Assembly: GCA_017649745.1 (NCBI GenBank)
Contig: JAGCGE010000374.1
Coordinates: 1-14,019, forward strand
Length of the DNA: 14,019 nucleotides
DNA from: Clostridiales bacterium
Lineage (GTDB): Bacteria > Bacillota_A > Clostridia > Saccharofermentanales > Saccharofermentanaceae
Direction: 5' to 3'
Within the stretch, counting starts at the first letter, position 1. Each line of letters starts with the position of its first letter. Positions 6,982-13,311 of this stretch are shown in pieces. A program made the translations under genes and the position numbers. Below the pieces are notes generated by a model. It was given only the letters and a program-made list of their open reading frames with translations. It was not told where the DNA came from and ran no database searches.

Positions 6982-7947
6982 ATGAGCACCAAAGAAGAAT
7001 TGCTTAACCTTTTCGAGCAGAACAAAGGAATATATCTTTCGGGTGAAGAGATAGCAGATAGTCTGGATATCTCCAGGACAGCCGTATGGAAAGCCGTTAA
7101 CAGTTTAAGAAACGACGGCTATGATATCGATGCCCAGAAGACAAAAGGCTATTGCCTGTCACCGATGACTGATATCGTATCTGCTCAAGGAGTTAACAAG
7201 TATCTTCGTGCCAGTCTTGATGTTGAAGTCTATGATGAAGTTGTGTCGACTAATACGATGCTTCGAGAGAGAGCTTTAAACGGCGCTAAAGAAGGTCTCG
7301 TTATCATAGCTAATTCACAGACAGGTGGCAAAGGAAGATTAGGACGTAAATTCTTCTCACCGCTCGACACAGGTGTATATATCAGCATCCTCCTGAGACC
7401 TGAGAATATCGAACCGCAGAAGGCTTTGAAGATGACTACGATCGCAGCTGTCGCTGCCTGCAGATCTATCGAAGGCGTTACTGACAGGAAAGCTCAGATC
7501 AAGTGGGTTAATGATATATTCATGGACGGACTTAAGGTAGCGGGCATTCTTACTGAAGCATCGATATCTATGGAGACAGGAAATCTGGAGCACGCGATAG
7601 TCGGCATCGGCTTTAATGTATATGAACCTGACGGTGGATTCCCTGAAGAACTCAAGACGATCGCAGGATCGATCCTCAAGGAGAAGATGCCTGATGCAAA
7701 GAACAGGATCGCGGCAGAATTCCTGAATGTTTTCAAGGAGATCTACGACGATCTGGATGCTTCCACCTACTATGAAGAGTATAAGGAAAGATGCTTTGTC
7801 ATAGGCAAGGATGTCAACGTCATCACACCTGTTTCAACAAAGAGAGCTAAGGTTCTCGATGTAACCTCCGATTGTGCTCTGGACGTCATCTACGAAGACG
7901 GAACCAGGAGCTTACTATCAACGGGAGAAGTCAGCATCAGAACATGA
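6982..7947 (+). CDS. birA: Bifunctional biotin-[acetyl-CoA-carboxylase] ligase / biotin repressor BirA (321 aa)
   Basis: BirA activates biotin with ATP and transfers it to a lysine of carboxylase carrier proteins; group II members also repress biotin genes. Residues ~1-63 form the winged-helix DNA-binding domain (LLNLFEQNKGIYLSGEEIADSLDISRTAVWKAV, pattern split here only for description). The catalytic core shows STNTMLRE (~88-95), the adenylate loop GGKGRLGR (115-122), KWVND (174-178) and KVAGILTE with the biotin-contacting lysine at 185. The C-terminal SH3-like cap is ~265-321 (VLDVTSDCALDVIYEDGT). Length matches group II enzymes. GGAGG six bases before the ATG supports the start. The DNA-binding domain, together with the operator upstream, argues for autoregulation. 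It overlaps bioY by four bases. Confidence 0.96.
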   Translation: MSTKEELLNLFEQNKGIYLSGEEIADSLDISRTAVWKAVNSLRNDGYDIDAQKTKGYCLSPMTDIVSAQGVNKYLRASLDVEVYDEVVSTNTMLRERALNGAKEGLVIIANSQTGGKGRLGRKFFSPLDTGVYISILLRPENIEPQKALKMTTIAAVAACRSIEGVTDRKAQIKWVNDIFMDGLKVAGILTEASISMETGNLEHAIVGIGFNVYEPDGGFPEELKTIAGSILKEKMPDAKNRIAAEFLNVFKEIYDDLDASTYYEEYKERCFVIGKDVNVITPVSTKRAKVLDVTSDCALDVIYEDGTRSLLSTGEVSIRT

Positions 7948-8510
7948 ACAAAACATATAAGATGATCTTGTGCGCACTTTTCGCGGCACTTGCTGCTATC
8001 GGTGCGTTCATTAAGATACCAACACCACTTGTACCAATCACACTTCAATTATTGTTTACGTTAATGGCAGGTATAATCCTCGGTAGTAAACTGGGAGCTA
8101 TATCAGTCGGATCATATGTACTTATCGGTCTTCTCGGAATACCTGTATTCACAGGCGGAGGCGGACCTTCCTATGTCCTTCAGACAAGCTTCGGTTATAT
8201 CCTCGGATTCGTTCTGGGTGCATTCGTAGCAGGTCTTATCGCCGAAAAAGGAAAGCCTACATTTGTAAGATTTCTTATCGCGAGTCTCGCGGGATTATTA
8301 GCTGTGTATATGATCGGAGTTCCGTATTGCTACTTCATAAGTAAGCTCTATCTGAAAAAAGAAGTCGCTGTCGGAGCACTCGTATTAAACGGATTCCTCA
8401 TATTCCTTCCTGGTGACATCCTTAAGTGTGTGATCTGCGCTTTCCTTGGTAAAAGGCTTGTTCCTATAGTAAGAAAAAGGTTAGCCAAGAAAACGGCTAA
8501 CCCTGCTTGA
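7944..8510 (+). CDS. bioY: BioY, biotin-specific S component of an ECF transporter (188 aa)
   Basis: BioY is the membrane protein that captures biotin and works with a shared energizing module (EcfA, EcfA', EcfT), not present in this window. The protein is hydrophobic throughout with about six membrane helices. It has family hallmarks: IPTPLVPITLQ near residues 25-36, GIILGSKLGA, GIPVFTGGGGPSYVLQTSFGYILGF (~66-90 region) and LPGDILKC near 155. The start is the ATG of the ATGA overlap with birA, implying translational coupling. An upstream in-frame ATG at 7872 lies deep inside birA and has no support. No bio synthesis genes accompany it, so biotin uptake rather than synthesis is the visible strategy here. 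The last codons overlap a terminator hairpin serving the opposite strand. Confidence 0.95.
   Translation: MNKTYKMILCALFAALAAIGAFIKIPTPLVPITLQLLFTLMAGIILGSKLGAISVGSYVLIGLLGIPVFTGGGGPSYVLQTSFGYILGFVLGAFVAGLIAEKGKPTFVRFLIASLAGLLAVYMIGVPYCYFISKLYLKKEVAVGALVLNGFLIFLPGDILKCVICAFLGKRLVPIVRKRLAKKTANPA
8474..8502 (-). terminator. Terminator of the minus-strand operon, embedded in bioY
   Basis: On the minus strand an 8-bp perfect stem GGTTAGCC / GGCTAACC (arms 8495-8502 and 8479-8486, eight-base loop) is followed by TTTTT (8478-8474). It starts 10 bases after the stop of the 121-aa gene. On the plus strand the same hairpin is followed only by CTGCTTGATC, so it is a poor terminator for bioY. Confidence 0.75.
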
Positions 8511-8512
8511 TC

Positions 8513-8878
8513 TTATTTACTTCTCTTCCTCTCATTAAGGAATCTCTGAACGGGAGTCGAGGTGTAGATTATAAGTCCGACCGGTATCGCAAACCAGACA
8601 ACGAGCATTACGTTTTCCGATGCACCGAGTTTCTCAAGAGCGAAGCTTATTCCGACAAACAGAACACCTGCTGCAACTATTATAAGATTCCTCTTAAGTG
8701 AGCCCGGAGTCCTGTCGAAAATAAGATCGATCACGATATAAAGAACTACTGCTATACCGACAAAAACAGCTGTTCTCGTGAATCCTGAAAGATTAGTAAA
8801 GAACTCAACATTCTTAGTCGCATACCAGAATGCGAGGAACACAGCTATCATTACGATGCCCTTGATACTCTTTCCCAT
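8513..8878 (-). CDS. Small four-TM membrane protein, unknown function (121 aa)
   Basis: Not recognised. Four hydrophobic segments at ~5-21, ~36-53, ~64-81 and ~89-106, separated by short loops (FFTNLSGFTR; DRTPGSLKR; EKLGASEN), with a basic C-terminal tail RFLNERKRSK that should lie inside. AAAGGAGG lies six bases before the ATG, immediately after the stop of the thioesterase gene 12 bases away, so it is the last gene of the operon starting at 10959. The stop is two bases from that of convergent bioY. No catalytic or transport motif is visible. Confidence 0.82.
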   Translation of the reverse strand: MGKSIKGIVMIAVFLAFWYATKNVEFFTNLSGFTRTAVFVGIAVVLYIVIDLIFDRTPGSLKRNLIIVAAGVLFVGISFALEKLGASENVMLVVWFAIPVGLIIYTSTPVQRFLNERKRSK

Positions 8879-8890
8879 AAAGCGCCTCCT

Positions 8891-9283
8891 TTATGTTCTT
8901 CGAAAACCCATCATAGTCGAAGTAGCGATAAGCTTACCATTCTCATCTGTAACTTTAACTTCGAAAGTCGCGATGGTCTTACCGCTCTTTACAACGGAAG
9001 ATTCTGCATAGAGATACTTACCTCTTGCAGGTGCATTGAATATGATATTGGAACTCAATGTACAAGTATCGAAATTATCGACATTCGCAGCCAATGCAAA
9101 AGTGAAATCAGCTATGGTATAGATGCAACCGCCCATAACAGAATCATTTGCATTAAGATGCTTCGGAAGGACTTCGAGCATAGTCTTAGCATAATCCTTC
9201 CTCGTCTCTAAGATCTTTATTCCTGTTGTCTGTGTGGCATATCTATCCTTACTGAAATATTCGATAACTTCTTCAGTCGTCAT
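8891..9283 (-). CDS. PaaI-like hotdog-fold thioesterase (130 aa)
   Basis: Proteins of this family hydrolyse acyl-CoA thioesters as small cytosolic oligomers. The length is typical of a single hotdog domain. Residues ~43-67 carry the signature N(A)NDSVMGGCIYTIADFTFALAAN: the MGG stands where many PaaI members have HGG, and the acidic D59 on the long helix is the usual catalytic position. The following strands SSNIIFNAPARGKYLYAESSVVKSGKTIATFEVKV match the family beta sheet. The start overlaps the stop of the DUF3737 gene (ATGA, four bases), so the two are translationally coupled. Substrate unknown. Confidence 0.9.
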   Translation of the reverse strand: MTTEEVIEYFSKDRYATQTTGIKILETRKDYAKTMLEVLPKHLNANDSVMGGCIYTIADFTFALAANVDNFDTCTLSSNIIFNAPARGKYLYAESSVVKSGKTIATFEVKVTDENGKLIATSTMMGFRRT

Positions 9284-10122
9284 CTTCTCTTCTCCTCTTT
9301 AATAACACACTTCGCATTCGGATCATCGATGATCAATGAATCTGCATAAGGAAGGGTGATATGACCTGAGGTCGGATTCTTGATGCTGATGATCGGATTT
9401 CTGATCGAAGCTTCGACTTCAGACTTCTCGAAAGAGAGATCACAATCTATCATCTCACAGTTGATAAGCTTAAGTCCTTTGCAATAACACAGAGGCTGCG
9501 TTCCGATGATAGTACAGTTATCAAAAGTAACATTCTCGCAGTACCAGGCAAGATATTCACCCTTGATCTTACAGTTACGTACGATGACATTCTTAGCGTG
9601 CCAGAAAGCATCTTTAGTATCGAATGTACAATCAGTGAAAAGCGCATTCTCGATATACTGGAATGAATACTTACCCTTAAGAGCAAATCTGTTCATCTTG
9701 ATGTTCTTGGTGTTCATCATGAAATACTCGCCCTCGGCAGAAACATCTTCAACGATCACGTCTTTATTGTTCCAACCAAACTCAGTCGAGATTATATCGC
9801 TGTCCTCTATCTTGACCTGATTACATTCACGCAGTGTCTTTATTCCATGAAGCTTACAATGGTTGATTATAACTTCACGAGAATACCAGAGCGGAGCTCT
9901 GCAATTCTCCGTCATCTCACTGTTCTCGACTATTACTCTCGTATCATGCCAAAGAGGATACCTAAGGTCGAAATAACAACCGTCGACCTTAACATTTGAA
10001 GATTCCTTAAGCGCACTCTCACCATCCTGCGGACCTTCAAATCTGCAATCTCTCACTTCGATATCATTACTGCCGTACAAAGCTCTCTCTTCGTCCAGCG
10101 TCTTCCCTATTATCTCTCTCAT
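9280..10122 (-). CDS. DUF3737-family right-handed beta-helix-like protein (280 aa)
   Basis: The opening LDEERALYGSNDIEVRDCRF and repeated ~20-residue strands ending in short Cys/Asn/Trp motifs (VIVENSEM, VIINHCKL, VKIEDSDI, VIVEDVSA, VIVRNCKI, VTFDNCTI, LKLINCEM) match the DUF3737 family as I remember it. Such rungs form a parallel beta helix related to pectate-lyase folds. Conserved-looking LWHD, LWYS, WNN, FWHA, WYC turns recur every two rungs. There is no signal peptide, so it is probably cytoplasmic. No function is established for the family that I know of. It starts three bases after the stop of the zinc-ribbon gene, with no clear ribosome site of its own, and overlaps the thioesterase by four bases. 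Confidence 0.88.
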   Translation of the reverse strand: MREIIGKTLDEERALYGSNDIEVRDCRFEGPQDGESALKESSNVKVDGCYFDLRYPLWHDTRVIVENSEMTENCRAPLWYSREVIINHCKLHGIKTLRECNQVKIEDSDIISTEFGWNNKDVIVEDVSAEGEYFMMNTKNIKMNRFALKGKYSFQYIENALFTDCTFDTKDAFWHAKNVIVRNCKIKGEYLAWYCENVTFDNCTIIGTQPLCYCKGLKLINCEMIDCDLSFEKSEVEASIRNPIISIKNPTSGHITLPYADSLIIDDPNAKCVIKEEKRR

Positions 10123-10125
10123 ATA

Positions 10126-10959
10126 TTACCAATCACTGTCCCAATCGCCGGAATCATAATCATATGAATCATATGAATCATCCCAACTATTGTCGTTGTC
10201 TCCACTCCAATCATCATCAGAATCCCAATCAGATTTCCAGTCGTCAGAGAAATCATCCTCCGGGAATACCTCAGCATCATAATCACTGTCATATCCCTTA
10301 CCGAGGTAATCATCATCTTCTATATAGCTTGACATGTTATCGGCACGATCCCATGAATCAAGTTCATCGTCATACATATACCAGTATGAACCGTGCCTAT
10401 AATATGTATTGCCATCATATTCATAATAACCGTTACGGCTGTTATCTTTGATCAAAGCAAAGATCATTGAAAAAACAACGATTCCAACGATTATCAAAGC
10501 AACGACCGACGAAGCGCTGCCCTTCTTTTTAGAAGGCTGTCTGTTATAGTAAGGATTATTCGGAGATCTGTACTGCTTATTCTTCGATGCAGCCTCACGA
10601 GCATCCATAACAAGATCCTTTATCTTAGTATAGATCTCATTAACAGCGTAAGCCTCATCAGTACCTTCATATCTTACGGCACGCTCACCGCTGGCCTTAT
10701 TCTTATATACAACAAAGTGTCCTGTGCTCTGATCCTTATAGATACCGAAAGCCTTAGGAGCTTTATAATCTTCACCGAGATGAACATGCATCTTCTCCAA
10801 AGGAAGCTTATTATTGACACAATATGCCTTAAGTTCTTCGATCGTCTTAGGAGTATCTGAAGCAGTTCTTACAAAATGAGTATTGACCGCGCCACAGTTA
10901 GGACACTGTTCATCAGTAGATTCAATAAAGCTACCGCAATAATCACAATTAACCTTCAT
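10126..10959 (-). CDS. Zinc-ribbon, single-TM protein with Asp/Ser/Trp/Tyr-rich tail (277 aa)
   Basis: Not a family I can name. A minimal zinc ribbon (C5-D-Y-C8 ... C19-P-N-C22) opens the protein. A folded region ~35-125 follows (GEDYKAPKAFGIYKDQSTGHFVVYKNKASGERAVRYEG is reminiscent of a small beta domain). A basic stretch (KKK at 144-146) precedes a single membrane helix at ~150-170, giving N-in/C-out topology. The remaining ~105 residues are outside and dominated by Asp, Ser, Trp, Tyr and Gly with DW/WDSD-type repeats up to the last Trp. The start is the ATG at 10959, since a GTG nine bases upstream is part of the GAGGGTG ribosome site. It leads a four-gene operon with its own promoter. Its design (zinc ribbon, helix, low-complexity tail) resembles clostridial sensor or stress membrane proteins, but no role is known. 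Confidence 0.83.
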   Translation of the reverse strand: MKVNCDYCGSFIESTDEQCPNCGAVNTHFVRTASDTPKTIEELKAYCVNNKLPLEKMHVHLGEDYKAPKAFGIYKDQSTGHFVVYKNKASGERAVRYEGTDEAYAVNEIYTKIKDLVMDAREAASKNKQYRSPNNPYYNRQPSKKKGSASSVVALIIVGIVVFSMIFALIKDNSRNGYYEYDGNTYYRHGSYWYMYDDELDSWDRADNMSSYIEDDDYLGKGYDSDYDAEVFPEDDFSDDWKSDWDSDDDWSGDNDNSWDDSYDSYDYDSGDWDSDW

Positions 10960-10965
10960 AAGACA

Positions 10966-10972
10966 CACCCTC
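10966..10972 (-). promoter_or_regulatory. Ribosome binding site that fixes the start of the 277-aa gene
   Basis: GAGGGTG on the minus strand, six bases before the ATG at 10959. The GTG inside it is in frame but cannot be the start codon. Confidence 0.7.
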
Positions 10973-10989
10973 GTCTTTTTGATAAAAGA

Positions 10990-11018
10990 ATTATAACAAA
11001 ATCGTGTTAGAAAAACAA
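10990..11018 (-). promoter_or_regulatory. Promoter of the zinc-ribbon/DUF3737/thioesterase/4-TM operon
   Basis: Minus strand TTGTTT (11013-11018), a 17-base spacer and perfect TATAAT (10990-10995) with an extended -10 TG. Start near 10983 gives a leader of about 25 nt. It lies 52 bases beyond the terminator of the upstream surface-protein gene. Confidence 0.62.
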
Positions 11019-11060
11019 AAATAAATCATCCCATACTAATCCAAAAGAATCAGCACCCTG

Positions 11061-11090
11061 AAAACGAAGAAGCGGTTCTTTCGAACCGCT
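11061..11090 (-). terminator. Intrinsic terminator of the 697-aa surface-protein gene
   Basis: Minus-strand stem AGCGGTTC / GAACCGCT (8 bp, loop GAAA) eight bases after the stop codon, followed by the T-rich tail TCTTCGTTTTC. The GAAA tetraloop on a C-G closing pair is a stable configuration. Confidence 0.82.
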
Positions 11091-11098
11091 CCCGTTGT

Positions 11099-13192
11099 TT
11101 ATCTTGTTATCGCATAACTAGCGCAGATCTCAGTGAACTCCTGTGACTGAACAAAACTGTTAAATACCTGATCTTTTGTCATACCATTGTTCATGTTATT
11201 TAGCCAGTAGTTAAGTCCCTCATCATCAGGATTTCTTCCCATGAATGTCTTATACATTCTCGTGATGAGTTCCTTGTTGTCAAAGCCGTGATCATTGAAT
11301 TCCTGACAGTAGAAGAACTCGTGAGCTGCCTGGGAACCTGTAAGTTCCTGGTTGGTTAATCCTAAGCTCCAATACTTAAGTCCGCCTTCTTCTGGCTCAC
11401 GACCTAAGCACTCTGTGTAGAGTCTTGTAGCAAATGCTGTAGCATTCTTTGATGCATTAGTTGCCTTAGCTGTTGGAGCTCCGCTCTTAACACCGTAGTC
11501 AGCGCAAATATTGCACCATTCAGGTGAATTAATGAAGCCTTCAACGACTGTATCCTTACCTACTGACTTTAGACTGTTCATCCAGAAGTTGAAGCCATCC
11601 GGATCGTCAGCTGCATTACGATCGAAGAATGTTGAATAAAGAACCTTCAAGAATTCTTCATCACTTAATCCTCTCTCTTTAAATTCCTGAGATGTTAAGA
11701 AGAAACGAGCGCAATCTGCACCTGTGAGTGTTCCGTTACCAACTAACTTACACCAATAATCTTTACCATCTTTTTCGGAAGCACGACCAAGAGCAACTAC
11801 ATAGAGACGCTCAACGAAACCTTCAAAGCCTCCACCTGTTTGTTTTACTTCTACCCACTTAGCATAAAGTGTGATATCAGTCGTTACAGTTGAAGCAAAA
11901 TCATATGCCTTTGTGCATGCAGAATCTGTATACCAACCACCAAAAGAATATCCCGATGCTGTCGGATCAGATGGTTTAGTTGCCTTGTTTCCATAGACAA
12001 CAGTCTGAGTAGCAGGCGCAGTACCTTTTCCATTTGAATTGAATGTAACGTTAAAGGTCTTAGAAGGAACTGCAAGTTCTACAGGTGTACTTGCATAATC
12101 AGTCGCCTTATCGCTGTTAATATCTTCTGCAATAAGATATACATGGTATTTTGATCCCCAATCAGCAGCATTTAGGCCAATCGAAGAAAGATCAAAAGAA
12201 CCATTGAAAGCACCATAGAACTTTATATTTGAACCACTTGCGTTCCACGCTTTGTCAGTGATCAAGAGTGAAACCTGATCTGCATTACCTGTTGCAGCGC
12301 ATGAAAGTTTTGTTCCGTTCAAATAAGAAGAATTTACTTTAACAGAAAGATTATTATCAAGTATTGTGAGTTTATAGGAAGCACCTACTTTGCCCATGGT
12401 TCCATCGATAGCAGTCGAAAACAGAATTTTACTGAGATCAACGTTTAAAGCTGGGGCCACGCCTATATTGGTTTCTGGAACACTGTAATTAGCAAAGAGA
12501 TTACCGTCATACCATATTCCGCTAGCACGGCTCCAATCATTTGCATTTGCAGAGCGTATCCACCAATATGTATCAGCGCTGTTTTTTATTCTGGTATTAC
12601 ATTCTTCATCGGAATTATCATAGCCATATTGAATATTTGACAAGTCTTCTGCATCGAGTACAAAGATCTTTTCTCCTTCAAGGGCAACGTAACTACGAAA
12701 TACGTTTTTTGTCCAATTGGTAACCTGACCGGCTCCGACTCCTTCAACAAGGGAATGACCATTTTTATAACTTTTGGCAATCGCGCCTTGTTCTTGTGAT
12801 GTAAACGATCCACCTGTCAGAAAAGTTCCATTGAGATATTGTTTAAGCTCACTGGTCGACCATCTATTGTTATTTCCAAATGTCTTACTAAATAGTATCG
12901 TATCACTGTCTAGGAACATTGACGAAACGCCAAATTCAGTTGTGTTGGGTGCCAATACACGGAACTTGATAGGAGTTCCTCCATTATTCCCATAGTACAC
13001 ATAACTTCCCGACCAATATGACGCTATATTTTTCGGTGCTACCGGTGCAGTTATCTTCGATGTGCCAAAACATGTATTGCTTTCGTTCTTAGCAACAGAT
13101 GCAAGCACTGCATCATTGCCGCCGATCTTCGGAATGAACGACATACTCATTGCAGCAACAGCAACAGTTGCTATTATTTGTCTAAATCTCAT
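11099..13192 (-). CDS. Secreted multidomain protein: DUF6273-like, InlB B-repeat, tandem DUF4214 (697 aa)
   Basis: Residues 1-31 form a Sec signal peptide (MRFR, hydrophobic core IIATVAVAAMSMSF, likely cut after AVLA). Residues ~60-265 look like DUF6273: FRVLAPN, WSTSELKQYLNGTFL, WWIRSAN and the closing APALNVDLSKILFS. A linker/Ig-like region follows, then one InlB-type B repeat (Flg_new) at ~379-446 with GYSFGGWYTDSACTKAYDF and ITLYAKW. The C-terminus (~455-697) has two DUF4214 units, each beginning LY...LGR and containing YW and W/G motifs (460-565 and 587-694). No LPXTG, SLH or choline-binding motif is seen, so anchoring or release is unclear. The start ATG has AAGGAGGGGG upstream. DUF4214 is common in secreted proteins of unknown role. 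A paralogue lies immediately upstream. Confidence 0.88.
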   Translation of the reverse strand: MRFRQIIATVAVAAMSMSFIPKIGGNDAVLASVAKNESNTCFGTSKITAPVAPKNIASYWSGSYVYYGNNGGTPIKFRVLAPNTTEFGVSSMFLDSDTILFSKTFGNNNRWSTSELKQYLNGTFLTGGSFTSQEQGAIAKSYKNGHSLVEGVGAGQVTNWTKNVFRSYVALEGEKIFVLDAEDLSNIQYGYDNSDEECNTRIKNSADTYWWIRSANANDWSRASGIWYDGNLFANYSVPETNIGVAPALNVDLSKILFSTAIDGTMGKVGASYKLTILDNNLSVKVNSSYLNGTKLSCAATGNADQVSLLITDKAWNASGSNIKFYGAFNGSFDLSSIGLNAADWGSKYHVYLIAEDINSDKATDYASTPVELAVPSKTFNVTFNSNGKGTAPATQTVVYGNKATKPSDPTASGYSFGGWYTDSACTKAYDFASTVTTDITLYAKWVEVKQTGGGFEGFVERLYVVALGRASEKDGKDYWCKLVGNGTLTGADCARFFLTSQEFKERGLSDEEFLKVLYSTFFDRNAADDPDGFNFWMNSLKSVGKDTVVEGFINSPEWCNICADYGVKSGAPTAKATNASKNATAFATRLYTECLGREPEEGGLKYWSLGLTNQELTGSQAAHEFFYCQEFNDHGFDNKELITRMYKTFMGRNPDDEGLNYWLNNMNNGMTKDQVFNSFVQSQEFTEICASYAITR
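11102..11806. repeat. Direct repeat, copy 1 (DUF4214 coding module)
   Basis: Aligns without any gap to 13315-14019 (offset 2213). I count about 55 mismatches by eye, roughly 92% identity, with identical runs of 60-70 bases such as 11260-11330. Copy 2 reaches the window edge, so the full repeat is probably longer. Confidence 0.9.
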
Positions 13193-13219
13193 TCTTTCCC
13201 CCTCCTTTTTTACTTATGA

Positions 13220-13248
13220 ATTATCTCATATTATGAATAAGCCTGCAA
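13220..13248 (-). promoter_or_regulatory. Promoter of the 697-aa surface-protein gene
   Basis: Minus strand TTGCAG (13243-13248), a 17-base spacer and GATAAT (13220-13225) with an extended -10 TG at 13227-13228. The -35 touches the T run of the upstream terminator, so terminator and promoter are packed end to end. The leader would be about 20 nt. Confidence 0.55.
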
Positions 13249-13290
13249 AAAGAAAACGCCTCTGATCGGTTTTGATTCCGATCAGAGACG
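13247..13290 (-). terminator. Intrinsic terminator of the upstream DUF4214 paralogue
   Basis: Minus-strand stem of 13 bp with one wobble (CGTCTCTGATCGG / CCGATCAGAGGCG, arms 13278-13290 and 13257-13269, eight-base loop), followed by TTTTCTTTTT (13256-13247). It begins 22 bases after the stop codon at 13312. Confidence 0.92.
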
Positions 13291-13311
13291 TTATCTGTTA
13301 AAAGTTCATAA

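Noticed and set aside
7872..7943. Upstream in-frame ATG giving BioY a 24-residue N-terminal extension
   Set aside because: It lies within birA coding sequence, encodes a hydrophilic Arg-rich stretch unlike BioY and has no ribosome site; the ATGA overlap at 7944 is the normal start.
10119..10320. Met/Ile-rich or His-rich frames in the CAT/ATC-repetitive stretch, and the idea of a CRISPR-like or tandem-repeat array
   Set aside because: The repetition is explained by Asp/Ser/Tyr/Trp codons of the 277-aa protein tail; there are no regular repeats with unique spacers.
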